In this document: in pieces, positions 8,691 through 21,198 of the stretch | How positions within the stretch are numbered: position 1 is the stretch's first letter | How the letters are laid out: every line of letters starts with the position of its first letter | DNA from: Sulfolobus sp. E5-1-F | Lineage (GTDB): Archaea; Thermoproteota; Thermoprotei_A; Sulfolobales; Sulfolobaceae | Assembly: GCF_009601705.1 (NCBI RefSeq) | Contig: NZ_CP045687.1 | Location: forward strand, 1,648,001-1,712,000 | Length of the DNA stretch: 64,000 nucleotides | Direction of reading: 5' to 3' | Made by a program: the position numbers and the translations under genes | The notes under the pieces: model-generated | The model's input: the letters and a program-made list of their open reading frames with translations, nothing else | Told to the model about the DNA's origin: nothing | Databases searched by the model: none

Positions 8691-9893
8691 ATGGATATTA
8701 TCGAAAAGATTTTAGAATATTCAGATCCCTATAAGGTTTTGCAAGAGAAAGTTAAGATAATGAATAATTCGCTGTTATTTAACAACGAAAATATCCCATT
8801 TAAAAAACCTATACTTATTTCAGTAGGAAAAGCCTCTCTACCCATGGCGAAGTTCTTTAGTGAGAGGATTGAATTAAGGGCTAAATTAATAGTAACACCG
8901 AAAGGTACTAAAAGTAAAGAAAACGATGTTATAGAAGCTGGTCATCCCTTACCAGACGAGAATAGTATAGAGGCTGGGAAAAGAGTAATAGAGCTATTAA
9001 CTAGTGAGGATTACGATTTGGTAATATTTGCAATTTCTGGTGGTGCGTCAGCACTAGTTGAATATTCTGAAATATCCTTAGATGAACTAAGAATGATTAA
9101 CAAAACGCTCATAAATTCAGGGATAGGAATTAATAAAATAAATATAGTAAGAAAACATTTATCTAAAATAAAAGGGGGTAAAATAATTGAATATGTAAAA
9201 GATAATATTCCCGTAGTGTCATTTATTGTTAGTGATGTTCCAGGTAATGATATAAGGAGTATTGGAAGTGGTCTTACTAGTGTTGATAACTCTACTAATG
9301 ATGATGCACTAGAAATTTTAAAAGGTTTAGGATTAGAAAAATACTCTAGGTATTTAACTGAGACTCCTAAGAGTTTCTCTAGAATTGTGAAAAATTATAT
9401 AATTTTGGATAATATGGAGGTACTTAAGAAGCTCGCAAGTATTCTGAGCAACTCTTTCATTCTAACTTCTGAAATCAGAGGAGAGGCAAGAGATGTTGGA
9501 GCCATTATTGCATCGATTTATAATTCATCCGAAAACTATAATATACCTTTAAGAAGACCTTACTATTTATTGCTTGGTGGAGAGCCAGAAGTTACAATAC
9601 AAGGAAAAGCCGGTAAGGGAGGAAGAAATGGAGAAGTCTGTCTATCATTTCTTAAATATGTAAAAAAGGGAAACAGATTTGAATTATTAGGTTTTGCTAC
9701 TGACGGCATTGACGGTAACTCAGAATATGCTGGTTGTAAGGTTACTTCTGATATGGAAATAACAGAGGATGAGATAGATACTGCATTAGAGACTCACAAT
9801 AGTTATGGATTGCTAGAAGGTTATAGAGGGACTATAAAAACTGGCTATACACATACTAATGTGAATAATATTTATGTGTTAAGGGCTCCTTGA
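8691..9893 (+). CDS. gckA: Glycerate 2-kinase (MOFRL family)
   Basis: A 400-residue glycerate kinase with the family landmarks SVGKAS near 45, AGHPLPDENS near 85, ISGGASAL near 109, the KINIVRKHLSKIKGG segment near 145 and a C-terminal MOFRL domain with LLGGEPEVT and FATDGIDGNS. It phosphorylates D-glycerate to 2-phosphoglycerate in the semi-phosphorylative or non-phosphorylative Entner-Doudoroff pathway used by Sulfolobales. It follows the winged-helix gene after 2 bases, and its end overlaps nuoB, which is convergent, by 22 bases. Confidence 0.9.
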   Translation: MDIIEKILEYSDPYKVLQEKVKIMNNSLLFNNENIPFKKPILISVGKASLPMAKFFSERIELRAKLIVTPKGTKSKENDVIEAGHPLPDENSIEAGKRVIELLTSEDYDLVIFAISGGASALVEYSEISLDELRMINKTLINSGIGINKINIVRKHLSKIKGGKIIEYVKDNIPVVSFIVSDVPGNDIRSIGSGLTSVDNSTNDDALEILKGLGLEKYSRYLTETPKSFSRIVKNYIILDNMEVLKKLASILSNSFILTSEIRGEARDVGAIIASIYNSSENYNIPLRRPYYLLLGGEPEVTIQGKAGKGGRNGEVCLSFLKYVKKGNRFELLGFATDGIDGNSEYAGCKVTSDMEITEDEIDTALETHNSYGLLEGYRGTIKTGYTHTNVNNIYVLRAP

Positions 9894-10384
9894 GTTCTTA
9901 TCTTCTTTTGTAACATTAAAACAGCTCTAGCAACAGCCTCTGGCCTTATTGGGCATCCAGGAACGTATAAATCAACTGGAATTCCGATGTCTGAGGGAAG
10001 TACGGTATTGTAAGAATTCCAGAAGATTCCTCCTTCGAGTATACAAGCTCCAAGGGCTATAACGAACTTCGGTTCTGGCATCTGGTCGTACACAATCCTC
10101 GCTGCTCTACCCATTTTTCTGCTTAGCGTACCTTCGAGTATAAGTATGTTCGATTGTCTAGCTGAGGAGAATGGCAACATACCATACCTTTCTGCATCAA
10201 ATCTTGCAGCTGCAAAAGCTCCAAATTCTGTGCCACAGCAAGATGTAGTAAAGTGAGGTGGCCAGAGAGAAAATGAAATACCCCAGTCAATTATTGATTT
10301 TATTGGTTTACGATTAATTAACCATTGAGCTGCCTTTTTGGCTACGTCATTTAGGTTACCAACTAAAATAGTCTGTTCCGTCAT
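9872..10384 (-). CDS. nuoB: NADH dehydrogenase-like complex I subunit B (NuoB)
   Basis: A 170-residue NuoB/PSST homologue. The four cysteines that ligate the terminal [4Fe-4S] cluster N2 are visible: the CC pair in TTSCCGTEF near 49-50, the Cys of ALGACILEGG and that of VPGCPIRPEA. It passes electrons to quinone in the peripheral arm of a complex I-like enzyme. No other complex I gene is in this window, so it is separated from the main nuo cluster or is one of several paralogues. Confidence 0.9.
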   Translation of the reverse strand: MTEQTILVGNLNDVAKKAAQWLINRKPIKSIIDWGISFSLWPPHFTTSCCGTEFGAFAAARFDAERYGMLPFSSARQSNILILEGTLSRKMGRAARIVYDQMPEPKFVIALGACILEGGIFWNSYNTVLPSDIGIPVDLYVPGCPIRPEAVARAVLMLQKKIRTQGALNT

Positions 10385-10421
10385 TGCTATACTCTATTTC
10401 ACCAATCCCTTAAATAACTTT

Positions 10422-10474
10422 ATTCAGAGATCACCTCATAAATCATCAAATCAATTTTCTCTATCTCATCATCG
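10422..10474 (-). ncRNA. C/D-box guide RNA candidate with a guide to the 16S rRNA 3' end
   Basis: Reading the minus strand, box C ATGATGA lies at 10472-10466, a D'-like TTGA at 10454-10451, box C' TGATGA at 10448-10443 and box D CTGA at 10427-10424. The spacings (11-base and 15-base guides, about 50 bases in all) fit archaeal C/D-box sRNAs. The guide before box D, TGAGGTGATC, is the reverse complement of the 16S rRNA 3' end, GATCACCTCA. By the N+5 rule it would direct 2'-O-methylation to the C of GAUCACC. TTTAAA near 10500-10495 could be the promoter. Confidence 0.68.
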
Positions 10475-10495
10475 ACAAATATATTTTCTTGTTAA

Positions 10496-12248
<1,753 letters not shown>

Positions 12249-12254
<6 letters not shown>

Positions 12255-13496
12255 TAAGGAAAGACCCTTAACTCTTAACTTTCCACTAACTATTTTCCCA
12301 TAATTTTCAACGTCTTTTGATGAACTTACAATATTCTTCAGAAGTTGTTTAATATTACTTGTAATCATAACTTCTTTCAGTCCTTTCTTATTACCCTTTT
12401 CGTTTAGCCAACTTACATTTGCTACAAGGCTAAAATTACCAGAACTATAGTCTATGGTGTTTATCCCTTCGAGTTGGTCTACGACTATGCTGTTCTCTTC
12501 TACATCTGATTCTACGCTATTATGCCTTATGATTATATTGCTAAAATCAATTGAGGGAGGGATTGTATAAGATGGTATTATTGAATCTAATTGTCTTGAT
12601 GCCGAACTAGTATTTTCAATTGCTAACTTTGTCGACCAGTAAGAATTTGTTAACGGTAATCTAAATTGTCCTTTATCTATAATTTTAACTATTTTTGAAG
12701 GATTTCCTTCATCATCAAAAGATCTGCTAAAAGGTAATGAAGGATTTAAAGGATCATCAATGATCTCTAACCCCTCATTTATTGTCTCTCTTAACTTAAA
12801 TGGGGTAATTTCATTGTAAAGACTTCTTGCTGAAAATAAGTGCGATAATACTGTAGAAAATAATTCATTTAATGCTTTTTGGGTAAATACAATATCATAG
12901 TTTCCCTCAAACCTTTCCCTCTTTTTCATTATTTTTATTTTTTCCAATAGAGTTTCTTTCAATTTGTCAATATCTATCTTAGAATCTTTAAAGAGAAGAA
13001 ATTCATAAACTTCTGGCGAGTCTTTACTAGCTATTGCTTGAACCAAATATACTCCTCGCTTTTCCGTAACCTCTACTCCTTCTGTATTGAATATGGAAAC
13101 TTCATAATTTTTTGCAGAAGCTGAAATAGCCGTTAAATTTACATTTTCCTCTAATTCTCTTAAGTTCATTAGTAGGTCTTTCACGATATCAGAATTTACC
13201 TCATGATCACTTATCTTACTTATAGGTTGTTTAGGTGGCAATACATTAGCCTTATCTGGATCTCCAAGTTTAGCTATTTTTAACGCTTCTTCTAACGCAT
13301 TTTCATCAAGTTTTTTCGTATAAATATAACCCATCCTCGACTTATCATCAATTACTCTTATTCCATAACCAATTTCCTCAACGTTTTCCGGAACGTAAAA
13401 TTTCTCTTTAGATATTGTATACTCCTTTATCTTAACAGAAAAAATTTCTAGGGAAATTCCCATCATTTTTGCTCGTGAAATTAACTTATCGTACAT
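12249..13496 (-). CDS. pmbA: TldE/PmbA-family protein
   Basis: A 415-residue PmbA/TldE homologue. It has the family's N-terminal alpha/beta domain and a C-terminal beta-barrel-like domain with NEGLEIIDDPLNPSLPFSRSFDDEG near 240-265, but no HExxxH motif, as expected for the non-catalytic partner. With TldD it forms a heterodimeric metalloprotease that in bacteria trims microcins and the CcdA antitoxin. The start overlaps the end of tldD by 11 bases, so the subunits are co-translated. Its substrate in archaea is unknown. Confidence 0.88.
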
Positions 13497-14820
13497 GCCC
13501 TCCTACCTTTAAGCTTTTTATTCTAACGTGAGGACCCCCGTCACTAACATTGACTTCTTGGCCATTCTTTTCACAATATCCAGACGACATTCCGAAATCC
13601 TTTGAAATCATATCTATCATACTTAATGTAGTTAATGTATTTCCGGAAAATCCTATATTTCTTATTGGTTCTTTAATTTCCCCATTTTCTATTTTATAAC
13701 CTTCTTGTATTGCAAATTGAAATGTACCATCACTATTAGTCTCTCCACCAATTGCCGATACTAAATAATAACCTTCCCTAATCCCTTCTAATAACTCACT
13801 TAACACATTGTTACCAGGCTTCATGTAAATGTTTCTCATCCTAATTAATGGGAAATCACCATAATTTTGAGCCCTTCCATTTCCCGTTGGTGGTTCCCCT
13901 AAATAGGCTGAATAATATCTATTAGTCATGAATTCTTTCAAAACACCTTTATCTACGATTTTAACTTCCCTACCCTCAACTCCCTCATCATCATAATATA
14001 CTATTGTAGATTGGGGATTATCTATAATAGGCATGTCTGAAATGTTTAGGAAATCCTCACCTATTTTCTTTCCTCTAAACCCATTCAGTTCTCCATTTAG
14101 CGCAATGTCTGCTTCACTTAAATGTCCTATAGCCTCGTGCAAAAACACTCCAAGGACCTCTGGGGCTAAAATAACTGGATATTCTCCTGCTTTAGGAGTT
14201 TTTCCTCTTAATTGATTTTCAATTCTACGGGAAAGTTTCTCAAGAACTTGGTTTATGTCAAATATGTCAATGACATATCCCATGTGAGTTGATAAATTTT
14301 CACTGGTCTCTACTATTGTATCGCCTTCTCTAGCAATAATGTGTATGGATAAGCTAGAGATGTTTCCATCAATTATTATTTCCCTATCCTCAGAGCTGTA
14401 ATAGTCCTTATGGAAGATCTCGTCGTAATAGTTTAAAGTAAATGATCTTATTGTAGGGTGAAGGTTAGCTATTTGTTTTGCGATCTTGTTTAAGTCTTGA
14501 CTTATTTCCTCTTTTGATTTATTTATCTCCTTTCCAATCTTAACGGTATCATGTTTTGAAGGAAGATAGACTATGTTTACTCTTTCGTCACCGTAAGCTG
14601 AATTTATTACTTCTTCTACTGTACTATTATCAATTCTATCACTTACTTTAAATCCCCAATTTCTATTGTATACTACTCTAATTGAATAACCCTCGTCATT
14701 TCCAGAAGTTACGTATTTTCTATCATCTGTAATTGTAAATTCACTACTTGTTGTTTTTTCATGTCTAATATCAACAAATGAAGCTCCTAGCTCCTCTGCT
14801 CTCTTAATGTACTTAAACAT
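13486..14820 (-). CDS. tldD: TldD-family metalloprotease catalytic subunit
   Basis: A 444-residue TldD. The zinc site HEAIGH (H228, E229, H233) sits in VFLHEAIGHLSEAD, and a late Cys in SGYCEKNGQEV (near 424) is the expected third ligand. Other conserved segments are GEDFLNISDMPIIDN and YYDDEGVEGREV. It pairs with the PmbA gene just downstream to make the active peptidase. It is divergent from nikR, with only 36 bases between the starts. Confidence 0.92.
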   Translation of the reverse strand: MFKYIKRAEELGASFVDIRHEKTTSSEFTITDDRKYVTSGNDEGYSIRVVYNRNWGFKVSDRIDNSTVEEVINSAYGDERVNIVYLPSKHDTVKIGKEINKSKEEISQDLNKIAKQIANLHPTIRSFTLNYYDEIFHKDYYSSEDREIIIDGNISSLSIHIIAREGDTIVETSENLSTHMGYVIDIFDINQVLEKLSRRIENQLRGKTPKAGEYPVILAPEVLGVFLHEAIGHLSEADIALNGELNGFRGKKIGEDFLNISDMPIIDNPQSTIVYYDDEGVEGREVKIVDKGVLKEFMTNRYYSAYLGEPPTGNGRAQNYGDFPLIRMRNIYMKPGNNVLSELLEGIREGYYLVSAIGGETNSDGTFQFAIQEGYKIENGEIKEPIRNIGFSGNTLTTLSMIDMISKDFGMSSGYCEKNGQEVNVSDGGPHVRIKSLKVGGHVR

Positions 14821-14856
14821 TATTACTTTAATACTTTATTTAAATATATAACATCA
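14821..14856. promoter_or_regulatory. Divergent promoter region between tldD and nikR
   Basis: The 36-base gap contains TTTAATACTTTATTTAAATATATA. The TTTAAATATA part (14840-14849) read on the minus strand is about 25 bases from the tldD start, and CTTTAATAC lies about 28 bases before the nikR start. The overlap of the two cores means one bound NikR could affect both genes; that is inference. Confidence 0.4.
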
Positions 14857-15258
14857 ATGAGTGTTGAAAAGATAAGTATTTCCTTACCAAAGGAACTTTA
14901 TAGGGAACTAGAGGATTTCATTAACCGAAAAGGTATACCAGATCGATCTAAAATATTTCAGATAGCTTTGAGGAATTATCTAGATGAGAATAGAGAAGGC
15001 ACTGAGATTATTTATGGTATTATAAATCTAGTGTATGATCATGAGGAAGCCTCTGAGGCCCTAACTGAAATTCAACATGAGTATAAGGATAATATCGTTT
15101 CCACATTGCATTTACATGTTGATGAAAGGTTATGCATTGAAGCGATAGCTGTAAAAGGAGAGAAGAGTAAGCTTGTCGAGTTAAGCAATAGGTTAGGTCA
15201 AATTAGGGGAATTCTTAAAGCCAGGCTGTTAATATCTTTTCCATATGAAAAGACTTAG
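14857..15258 (+). CDS. nikR: Nickel-responsive regulator NikR
   Basis: This 133-residue protein has an N-terminal ribbon-helix-helix domain (ISISLPKELYRELEDFI, residues 6-22, then a helix ending near 45) and a C-terminal ACT-like ligand domain. The four square-planar nickel ligands of NikR are present at H74, H85, H87 and C93, each two positions below the E. coli numbering. It should repress nickel uptake or nickel enzyme genes when Ni(II) binds. It overlaps the B3/B4-domain gene by 14 bases. Confidence 0.88.
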   Translation: MSVEKISISLPKELYRELEDFINRKGIPDRSKIFQIALRNYLDENREGTEIIYGIINLVYDHEEASEALTEIQHEYKDNIVSTLHLHVDERLCIEAIAVKGEKSKLVELSNRLGQIRGILKARLLISFPYEKT

Positions 15259-15919
15259 TATTTCAGATGATGTAAGGAAGTTAGGGGTTTTTGTTGCAAT
15301 GACAGAAGTGAGTAATGTAGATGCTAAAGTCCCTCAACAAGCCTTAGATGATATGATTAGAAAAGTTGAGGAAAAGTATAGTTCTCAAGATCCAGAGTAT
15401 TTAAAAAATGATCCAGTTGTTAGGGCTTACAGAGATTTTTATTGGAGGATAGGAGTAGATCCAACCAAAACTAGGCCAAGTGGTGAGGCTCTTAGAAGGA
15501 GATTAGCTAGGGGGAATAAACTTCCTAGAATTAATACAGTTGTTGATATAGGTAATATAGTGAGTGTGGAAACTTTAGTTCCTATAGGTTTATATGATAG
15601 GGATAAAGTTGTAGGTAATTTGTATTTAGTAATGTCTAAAGGTAATGAAGAGTTTTTAGGTTTAGGTAAAAAAACGGAAAAGTTAGATAAGGGAATTCCA
15701 ATATTAGTTGACGATGAAGGTAAAGTTCTCCACATATATCCTCATAGGGATTCGGTCTTAACTAGTATAACTCCAGATGTTAAAAACGTTATTATAGTTG
15801 GTGCTGGAGTTCCCAATATTGATGAAAATCTAGTTAAATATGCAGTAGATCGTGTAGCAAATTTATTAGAAATGATATGTAAAGGAAAGAGAGAGTATGA
15901 TACAGTGGTGATTAAATGA
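15245..15919 (+). CDS. B3/B4-domain protein (PheRS beta-like)
   Basis: A 224-residue stand-alone B3/B4 domain, the fold found in the editing region of phenylalanyl-tRNA synthetase beta. The segment DPVVRAYRDFYWRIGVDPTKTRPS and the following RRLARGNKLPRINTVVDIGN are typical. Members are thought to deacylate or bind misacylated tRNAs or free amino acids, which is not proven here. It overlaps nikR upstream and homoserine dehydrogenase downstream by 4 bases (ATGA), so all three appear co-transcribed. Confidence 0.82.
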   Translation: MKRLSISDDVRKLGVFVAMTEVSNVDAKVPQQALDDMIRKVEEKYSSQDPEYLKNDPVVRAYRDFYWRIGVDPTKTRPSGEALRRRLARGNKLPRINTVVDIGNIVSVETLVPIGLYDRDKVVGNLYLVMSKGNEEFLGLGKKTEKLDKGIPILVDDEGKVLHIYPHRDSVLTSITPDVKNVIIVGAGVPNIDENLVKYAVDRVANLLEMICKGKREYDTVVIK

Positions 15920-16860
15920 AGTTACTTTTAATCGGATATGGAAATGTTGGAAAGGCGTTTAGAAGATTGTTACACGAAAAGAAAGAGAGCTATCCAATAT
16001 TGCAAAATGTTGAGATTGCAGGAATAATAACTAGACAAGGATTGATGATTGGGGATAAGGAGAATTTCTCTCCAGATAAGCAAATGAATATATTGGAAGC
16101 AATCGATTTGATAAACCCCGATGTTATTGTTGATATGTCAGCACCTAATTATAAAGATGGTGAACCATCTGTTAGTGCTTACATAAAGGCATTGTCAAGA
16201 AAAATTCACGTGATAACAGTAAATAAAGCACCATTAGCACTAAAGTTTAGGGAAATATTTGAGGTTGCTGAGAAAACTGGTGCTAAAATTGGATTTCAAG
16301 GAACTGTAATGAGTGGTACTCCTTCTATAAATCTCTTTAGAATTCAACCAGTATCAGAGGTATCTAGGATAAGGGGTATCCTTAATGGTACCACAAACTA
16401 TATTTTAACTAGGATTTATGAAGGATTAAGTTTTAATGAAGCCTTAAAAGAGGCAAAAGAAAAAGGTTATGCAGAGGAAGACCCAACTTTAGATCTTAAT
16501 GGATTTGATGCTGCAGCTAAACTGACAATTTTATCAAATTTTATTATGAACAGAAGCATAAGATTAGGTGATTTCAAGTTCAAGGGAATAACTGAGATTA
16601 GCAATGAAGATATTAGAAGAGCTAAAAGTGAAGGAAAGAAAATAAAGCTAATAGCATATGCGGATAACTACATAATACAGGTCTCTCCTCAAGTTATAGG
16701 TCCACAAGATCCCTTATATTATATAGATGGAGTTGAAAATGCTCTAGAAATTCAAAATGAAATACAGAGGATAATTATTAGAGGTCCAGGAGCAGGTCCG
16801 ATAAATGCAGCATATGGTGCCCTTACAGATTTAGTTTTATTATTGGAAGGATGTTTATGA
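15916..16860 (+). CDS. hom: Homoserine dehydrogenase
   Basis: A 314-residue homoserine dehydrogenase with the nucleotide-binding GYGNVGKAF (residues 7-15), the VNKAPLAL motif of the active-site lysine, and the catalytic GILNGTTNYIL and GYAEEDPTLDLNGFDAAAKL segments. It reduces aspartate semialdehyde to homoserine for threonine and methionine synthesis. It is the short form with no fused aspartate kinase and no ACT domain. Translation is coupled to the upstream B3/B4 gene by an ATGA overlap. Confidence 0.93.
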   Translation: MKLLLIGYGNVGKAFRRLLHEKKESYPILQNVEIAGIITRQGLMIGDKENFSPDKQMNILEAIDLINPDVIVDMSAPNYKDGEPSVSAYIKALSRKIHVITVNKAPLALKFREIFEVAEKTGAKIGFQGTVMSGTPSINLFRIQPVSEVSRIRGILNGTTNYILTRIYEGLSFNEALKEAKEKGYAEEDPTLDLNGFDAAAKLTILSNFIMNRSIRLGDFKFKGITEISNEDIRRAKSEGKKIKLIAYADNYIIQVSPQVIGPQDPLYYIDGVENALEIQNEIQRIIIRGPGAGPINAAYGALTDLVLLLEGCL

Positions 16861-16892
16861 CAATTTTTTTATTCTTATAATACAATTGTAAC

Positions 16893-17753
16893 TTGATGAG
16901 TTTACAGCGGAAAATAAAGGCTTATTTAAAGTTGGGTAAACTTGGTGTAGTAAGTTTACTTGATTTGGCGGCAGTTGCGGGGGCTTTTTTAGCTTACAGA
17001 CACAATATTTCACTTTTACCAGTAATTCCTATGTTAATTGGAGGTACTTTAGCATCAATGGGGGCTATGATAATAAATAGTGGAATAGAAATAGATAGAG
17101 ATAAAGTGATGTCTAGAACATCAAAGAGACCTACAGTAGTTGGATACGTTAATAGGAGGGAAGCTATAATCGTTGGTTCACTTCTAGCTATTTTAGGTAC
17201 AGCATTAGGTTTTATAGACAATGCTTTGACTGCTTTCTTTATAGCCTTAGGTGTGATAATATATGTATTTGTATATACAATCTTATTGAAGCCTAGGACG
17301 TGGCTAAATATAGTTATAGGTGGATTTGCTGGCAGTGCTGCAGCTTGGGCAGGTTATACATCACTGACAAATTCTCTAAGTCTAGAGGGATTCCTTTTAG
17401 GTTTTCTAGTATTTATGTGGACTCCGGGCCATTTCTGGTCGTTGTCATTGAAGTATAGAGAAGATTACATTAATGCGCATTATCCCATGCTTCCTGCTGT
17501 GACTGGAATAACTACTTCTGCAAGGGCAATAGCAATTTCTAACGCCTTAATGATTCCGATTGTACTTTTGATAGGATATTATATTAATCTAATAGCGCTT
17601 GTAGCATTTTCTATTTTAAGTGCATTCCTAATGTTTCTTTCTTATAGGTTAATACTTAATCCAACTAAAGAAGAGGCAATGAAATCGTTCATATTTTCAA
17701 ACATTTACCTAATGTTAATATTTCTAATTATGATAGTAGTTAAATTAATATGA
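16893..17753 (+). CDS. ctaB: Protoheme IX farnesyltransferase (haem O synthase)
   Basis: A 286-residue UbiA-family membrane enzyme with about eight or nine hydrophobic segments. The prenyl-diphosphate site is at [19 protein letters not shown] (near residues 56-74). The usual first Asp of this motif is Glu here, while the next two Asp, the Met and the RT are kept. The second motif [14 protein letters not shown] near 190-205 holds the other acidic residues. It adds a farnesyl or longer chain to haem B for terminal oxidases. The last 9 bases overlap the convergent gene. Confidence 0.92.
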   Translation: MMSLQRKIKAYLKLGKLGVVSLLDLAAVAGAFLAYRHNISLLPVIPMLIGGTLASMGAMIINSGIEIDRDKVMSRTSKRPTVVGYVNRREAIIVGSLLAILGTALGFIDNALTAFFIALGVIIYVFVYTILLKPRTWLNIVIGGFAGSAAAWAGYTSLTNSLSLEGFLLGFLVFMWTPGHFWSLSLKYREDYINAHYPMLPAVTGITTSARAIAISNALMIPIVLLIGYYINLIALVAFSILSAFLMFLSYRLILNPTKEEAMKSFIFSNIYLMLIFLIMIVVKLI

Positions 17754-18296
17754 AATATCTATTACCATATCAGCTATTTTCTTAGACGAGATTATAATTT
17801 TAATATCAATATCCCCACATTTTCTCCTTATTACTAACTTGTCCTCATTTTGATAAGATACTTTTAGCCCTGAGCAATTTGCCACTGCAGATAACTTATA
17901 ATGGTAATAAGGGTTTCTAATTTTACCTAATGCTTTATTAAATACATAATTGAATAGTTCGTGTGGATCATGTGAGGTCATGTTAATTGGTATTTTAAAT
18001 TTTATCTCAATGTAATCTTCACTATAATTGACTGAAATGTTATTCCTAGTTAAGAGAAACGAAATTGGTAATGGCAAAATTGCTGGGATTGCTATAAGAT
18101 AATCTGCGTATTTTGGAATTATGTTTATAAACAAATAATAGGTAGTAGCTAAGGTAACAGGTAGGCCTATCATCACATACTTAATTACTTCTTTTAGATC
18201 CCCATATTTTCTACTCATAATAAATGATGTAATACTAGTTCCTATTATCGGTGGTATTGCTGATATTATTGATATTAGTGTATCTCTTCTAGTCAC
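17745..18296 (-). CDS. Membrane-anchored hypothetical protein
   Basis: The 183-residue product has about three hydrophobic segments in its first half (near 8-27, 38-57 and 65-85) and a soluble C-terminal half of beta-rich character with a Cys pair (one in ANCSGL and one in RRKCGD). I recognise no family. It is a single gene, convergent with ctaB and divergent from the enoyl-CoA hydratase gene. Confidence 0.6.
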   Translation of the reverse strand: MTRRDTLISIISAIPPIIGTSITSFIMSRKYGDLKEVIKYVMIGLPVTLATTYYLFINIIPKYADYLIAIPAILPLPISFLLTRNNISVNYSEDYIEIKFKIPINMTSHDPHELFNYVFNKALGKIRNPYYHYKLSAVANCSGLKVSYQNEDKLVIRRKCGDIDIKIIISSKKIADMVIDISY

Positions 18297-18356
18297 ATGT
18301 ACTATTACTACTTATAGCTTAAAAAGATAAATATTGCACAACATCATATTCTTTGA

Positions 18357-20175
<1,819 letters not shown>

Positions 20176-20236
20176 ACGTTATACCATTTCTCTTCAGAGG
20201 TAAAAAATATTTTGTATTAGATAAAGGATAGTGTAA

Positions 20237-20689
20237 ATGATGAATAGGGTTTTATTGTTCTACAAGAAAGGTATATTTACCGATGATCTAAAGAAATTTC
20301 TGAGGATTAATAATATTAATGTTATAGATGTTAGGATAGGGAAATATATCGAGGTAGATATAGTTGATGATCCTAGAAAAGTCATATCCTTGATTGGTGA
20401 ACCACTATTTATGGTTACCGATATTAGTGGTACATTTAAACAACTATTTTATGACATGAGATTTTGGGAATGTCATGAAATTTTAGAGGAAAAGTGGAGA
20501 AAAGCGGAAAATAAAGATGAGAAAAATTATTTGCAAGCAATAATTTTGCTTTGCGCGTCTTTGATTAAGTATCTAAAAGGCGAAATTGAGGTTTCTGACA
20601 TGTTGATGGAAAAAGCTTTATCTCTTATATCCAATCTTCCTCAAGAACTCCTTCCTTTCTTTTATATCAGTCTCGGACTCAACACCTAA
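20237..20689 (+). CDS. DUF309-family protein
   Basis: The 150-residue protein contains the DUF309 signature [13 protein letters not shown] near residues 75-87, which is followed by an all-helical region with [18 protein letters not shown]. The first 60 residues form a separate alpha/beta segment. DUF309 members have a small helical bundle and no proven function. Its last 72 bases overlap the convergent DUF355 gene, an unusually large convergent overlap for this genome. Confidence 0.78.
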   Translation: MMNRVLLFYKKGIFTDDLKKFLRINNINVIDVRIGKYIEVDIVDDPRKVISLIGEPLFMVTDISGTFKQLFYDMRFWECHEILEEKWRKAENKDEKNYLQAIILLCASLIKYLKGEIEVSDMLMEKALSLISNLPQELLPFFYISLGLNT

Positions 20690-21109
20690 AGGAGTGTATC
20701 CATCTACTACACCAATTACGCCTCTACCCTGATCAGTTTCAGCTACTATAACTTGTAATGGATTAGCTGTAGCTGCGAATATTTTAACAACCTCATCTAC
20801 GTTTTTTATTCTATTTAGAACGTTAATGGGATAACCGTTCTTTAGATAGATCACAAAAACGTGGCCTGCACCTATTTTCTTTACATTCTCAATTGCAAGC
20901 TTGATCAGTTCTTGGTCATTTCCATCATATCTTACAAGTCTTTTACCGCTTGCCTCGTTGAATGCTATACCAAACTTTAAATTAGGACTGCTTGACGATA
21001 GTGTTTCATATAAGTCTTCAACTGTTTTAATAAAATGAGATTGACCTATAATTACATTAGTCCCTTCTGGTATATCTATTCTTATAACGTCTATTTTTAC
21101 ACTCATCAA
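20618..21109 (-). CDS. DUF355 family protein, adenosine-specific kinase-like
   Basis: A 163-residue protein matching the DUF355 family by [19 protein letters not shown] near residues 47-65, [11 protein letters not shown] and the tail [17 protein letters not shown]-like segment (here [16 protein letters not shown]). A Pyrobaculum member was described structurally as adenosine-specific; the true cell role is unclear. The end of the gene overlaps the DUF309 gene, and a C/D-box RNA candidate lies just upstream of its start. Confidence 0.82.
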   Translation of the reverse strand: MMSVKIDVIRIDIPEGTNVIIGQSHFIKTVEDLYETLSSSSPNLKFGIAFNEASGKRLVRYDGNDQELIKLAIENVKKIGAGHVFVIYLKNGYPINVLNRIKNVDEVVKIFAATANPLQVIVAETDQGRGVIGVVDGYTPLGVESETDIKERKEFLRKIGYKR

Positions 21110-21142
21110 TAATATAAAAGAAGGGAATTAAAATAAATTTTA

Positions 21143-21198
21143 TCAGTGAAGGACCACTACATCATTCTTCTCAGTTGTACTCCCGTAATCTTCATCCA
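21143..21198 (-). ncRNA. Second C/D-box guide RNA candidate
   Basis: On the minus strand a box C-like TGGATGA (two mismatches to consensus) lies at 21198-21192, a perfect D' CTGA at 21174-21171, a C'-like ATGATGT at 21165-21159 and a perfect box D CTGA at 21146-21143. The guides are 17 and 12 bases (D guide AGTGGTCCTTCA). The box C part overlaps the stop codon of the upstream gene, so the RNA would be processed from, or begin within, that transcript. I could not assign a target. Confidence 0.42.

Noticed and set aside
10424-10440. GAGGTGATC as a Shine-Dalgarno site for nuoB
   Set aside because: It lies about 45 bases before the nuoB ATG and no other start follows at 5-12 bases; the C/D-box layout explains it better.
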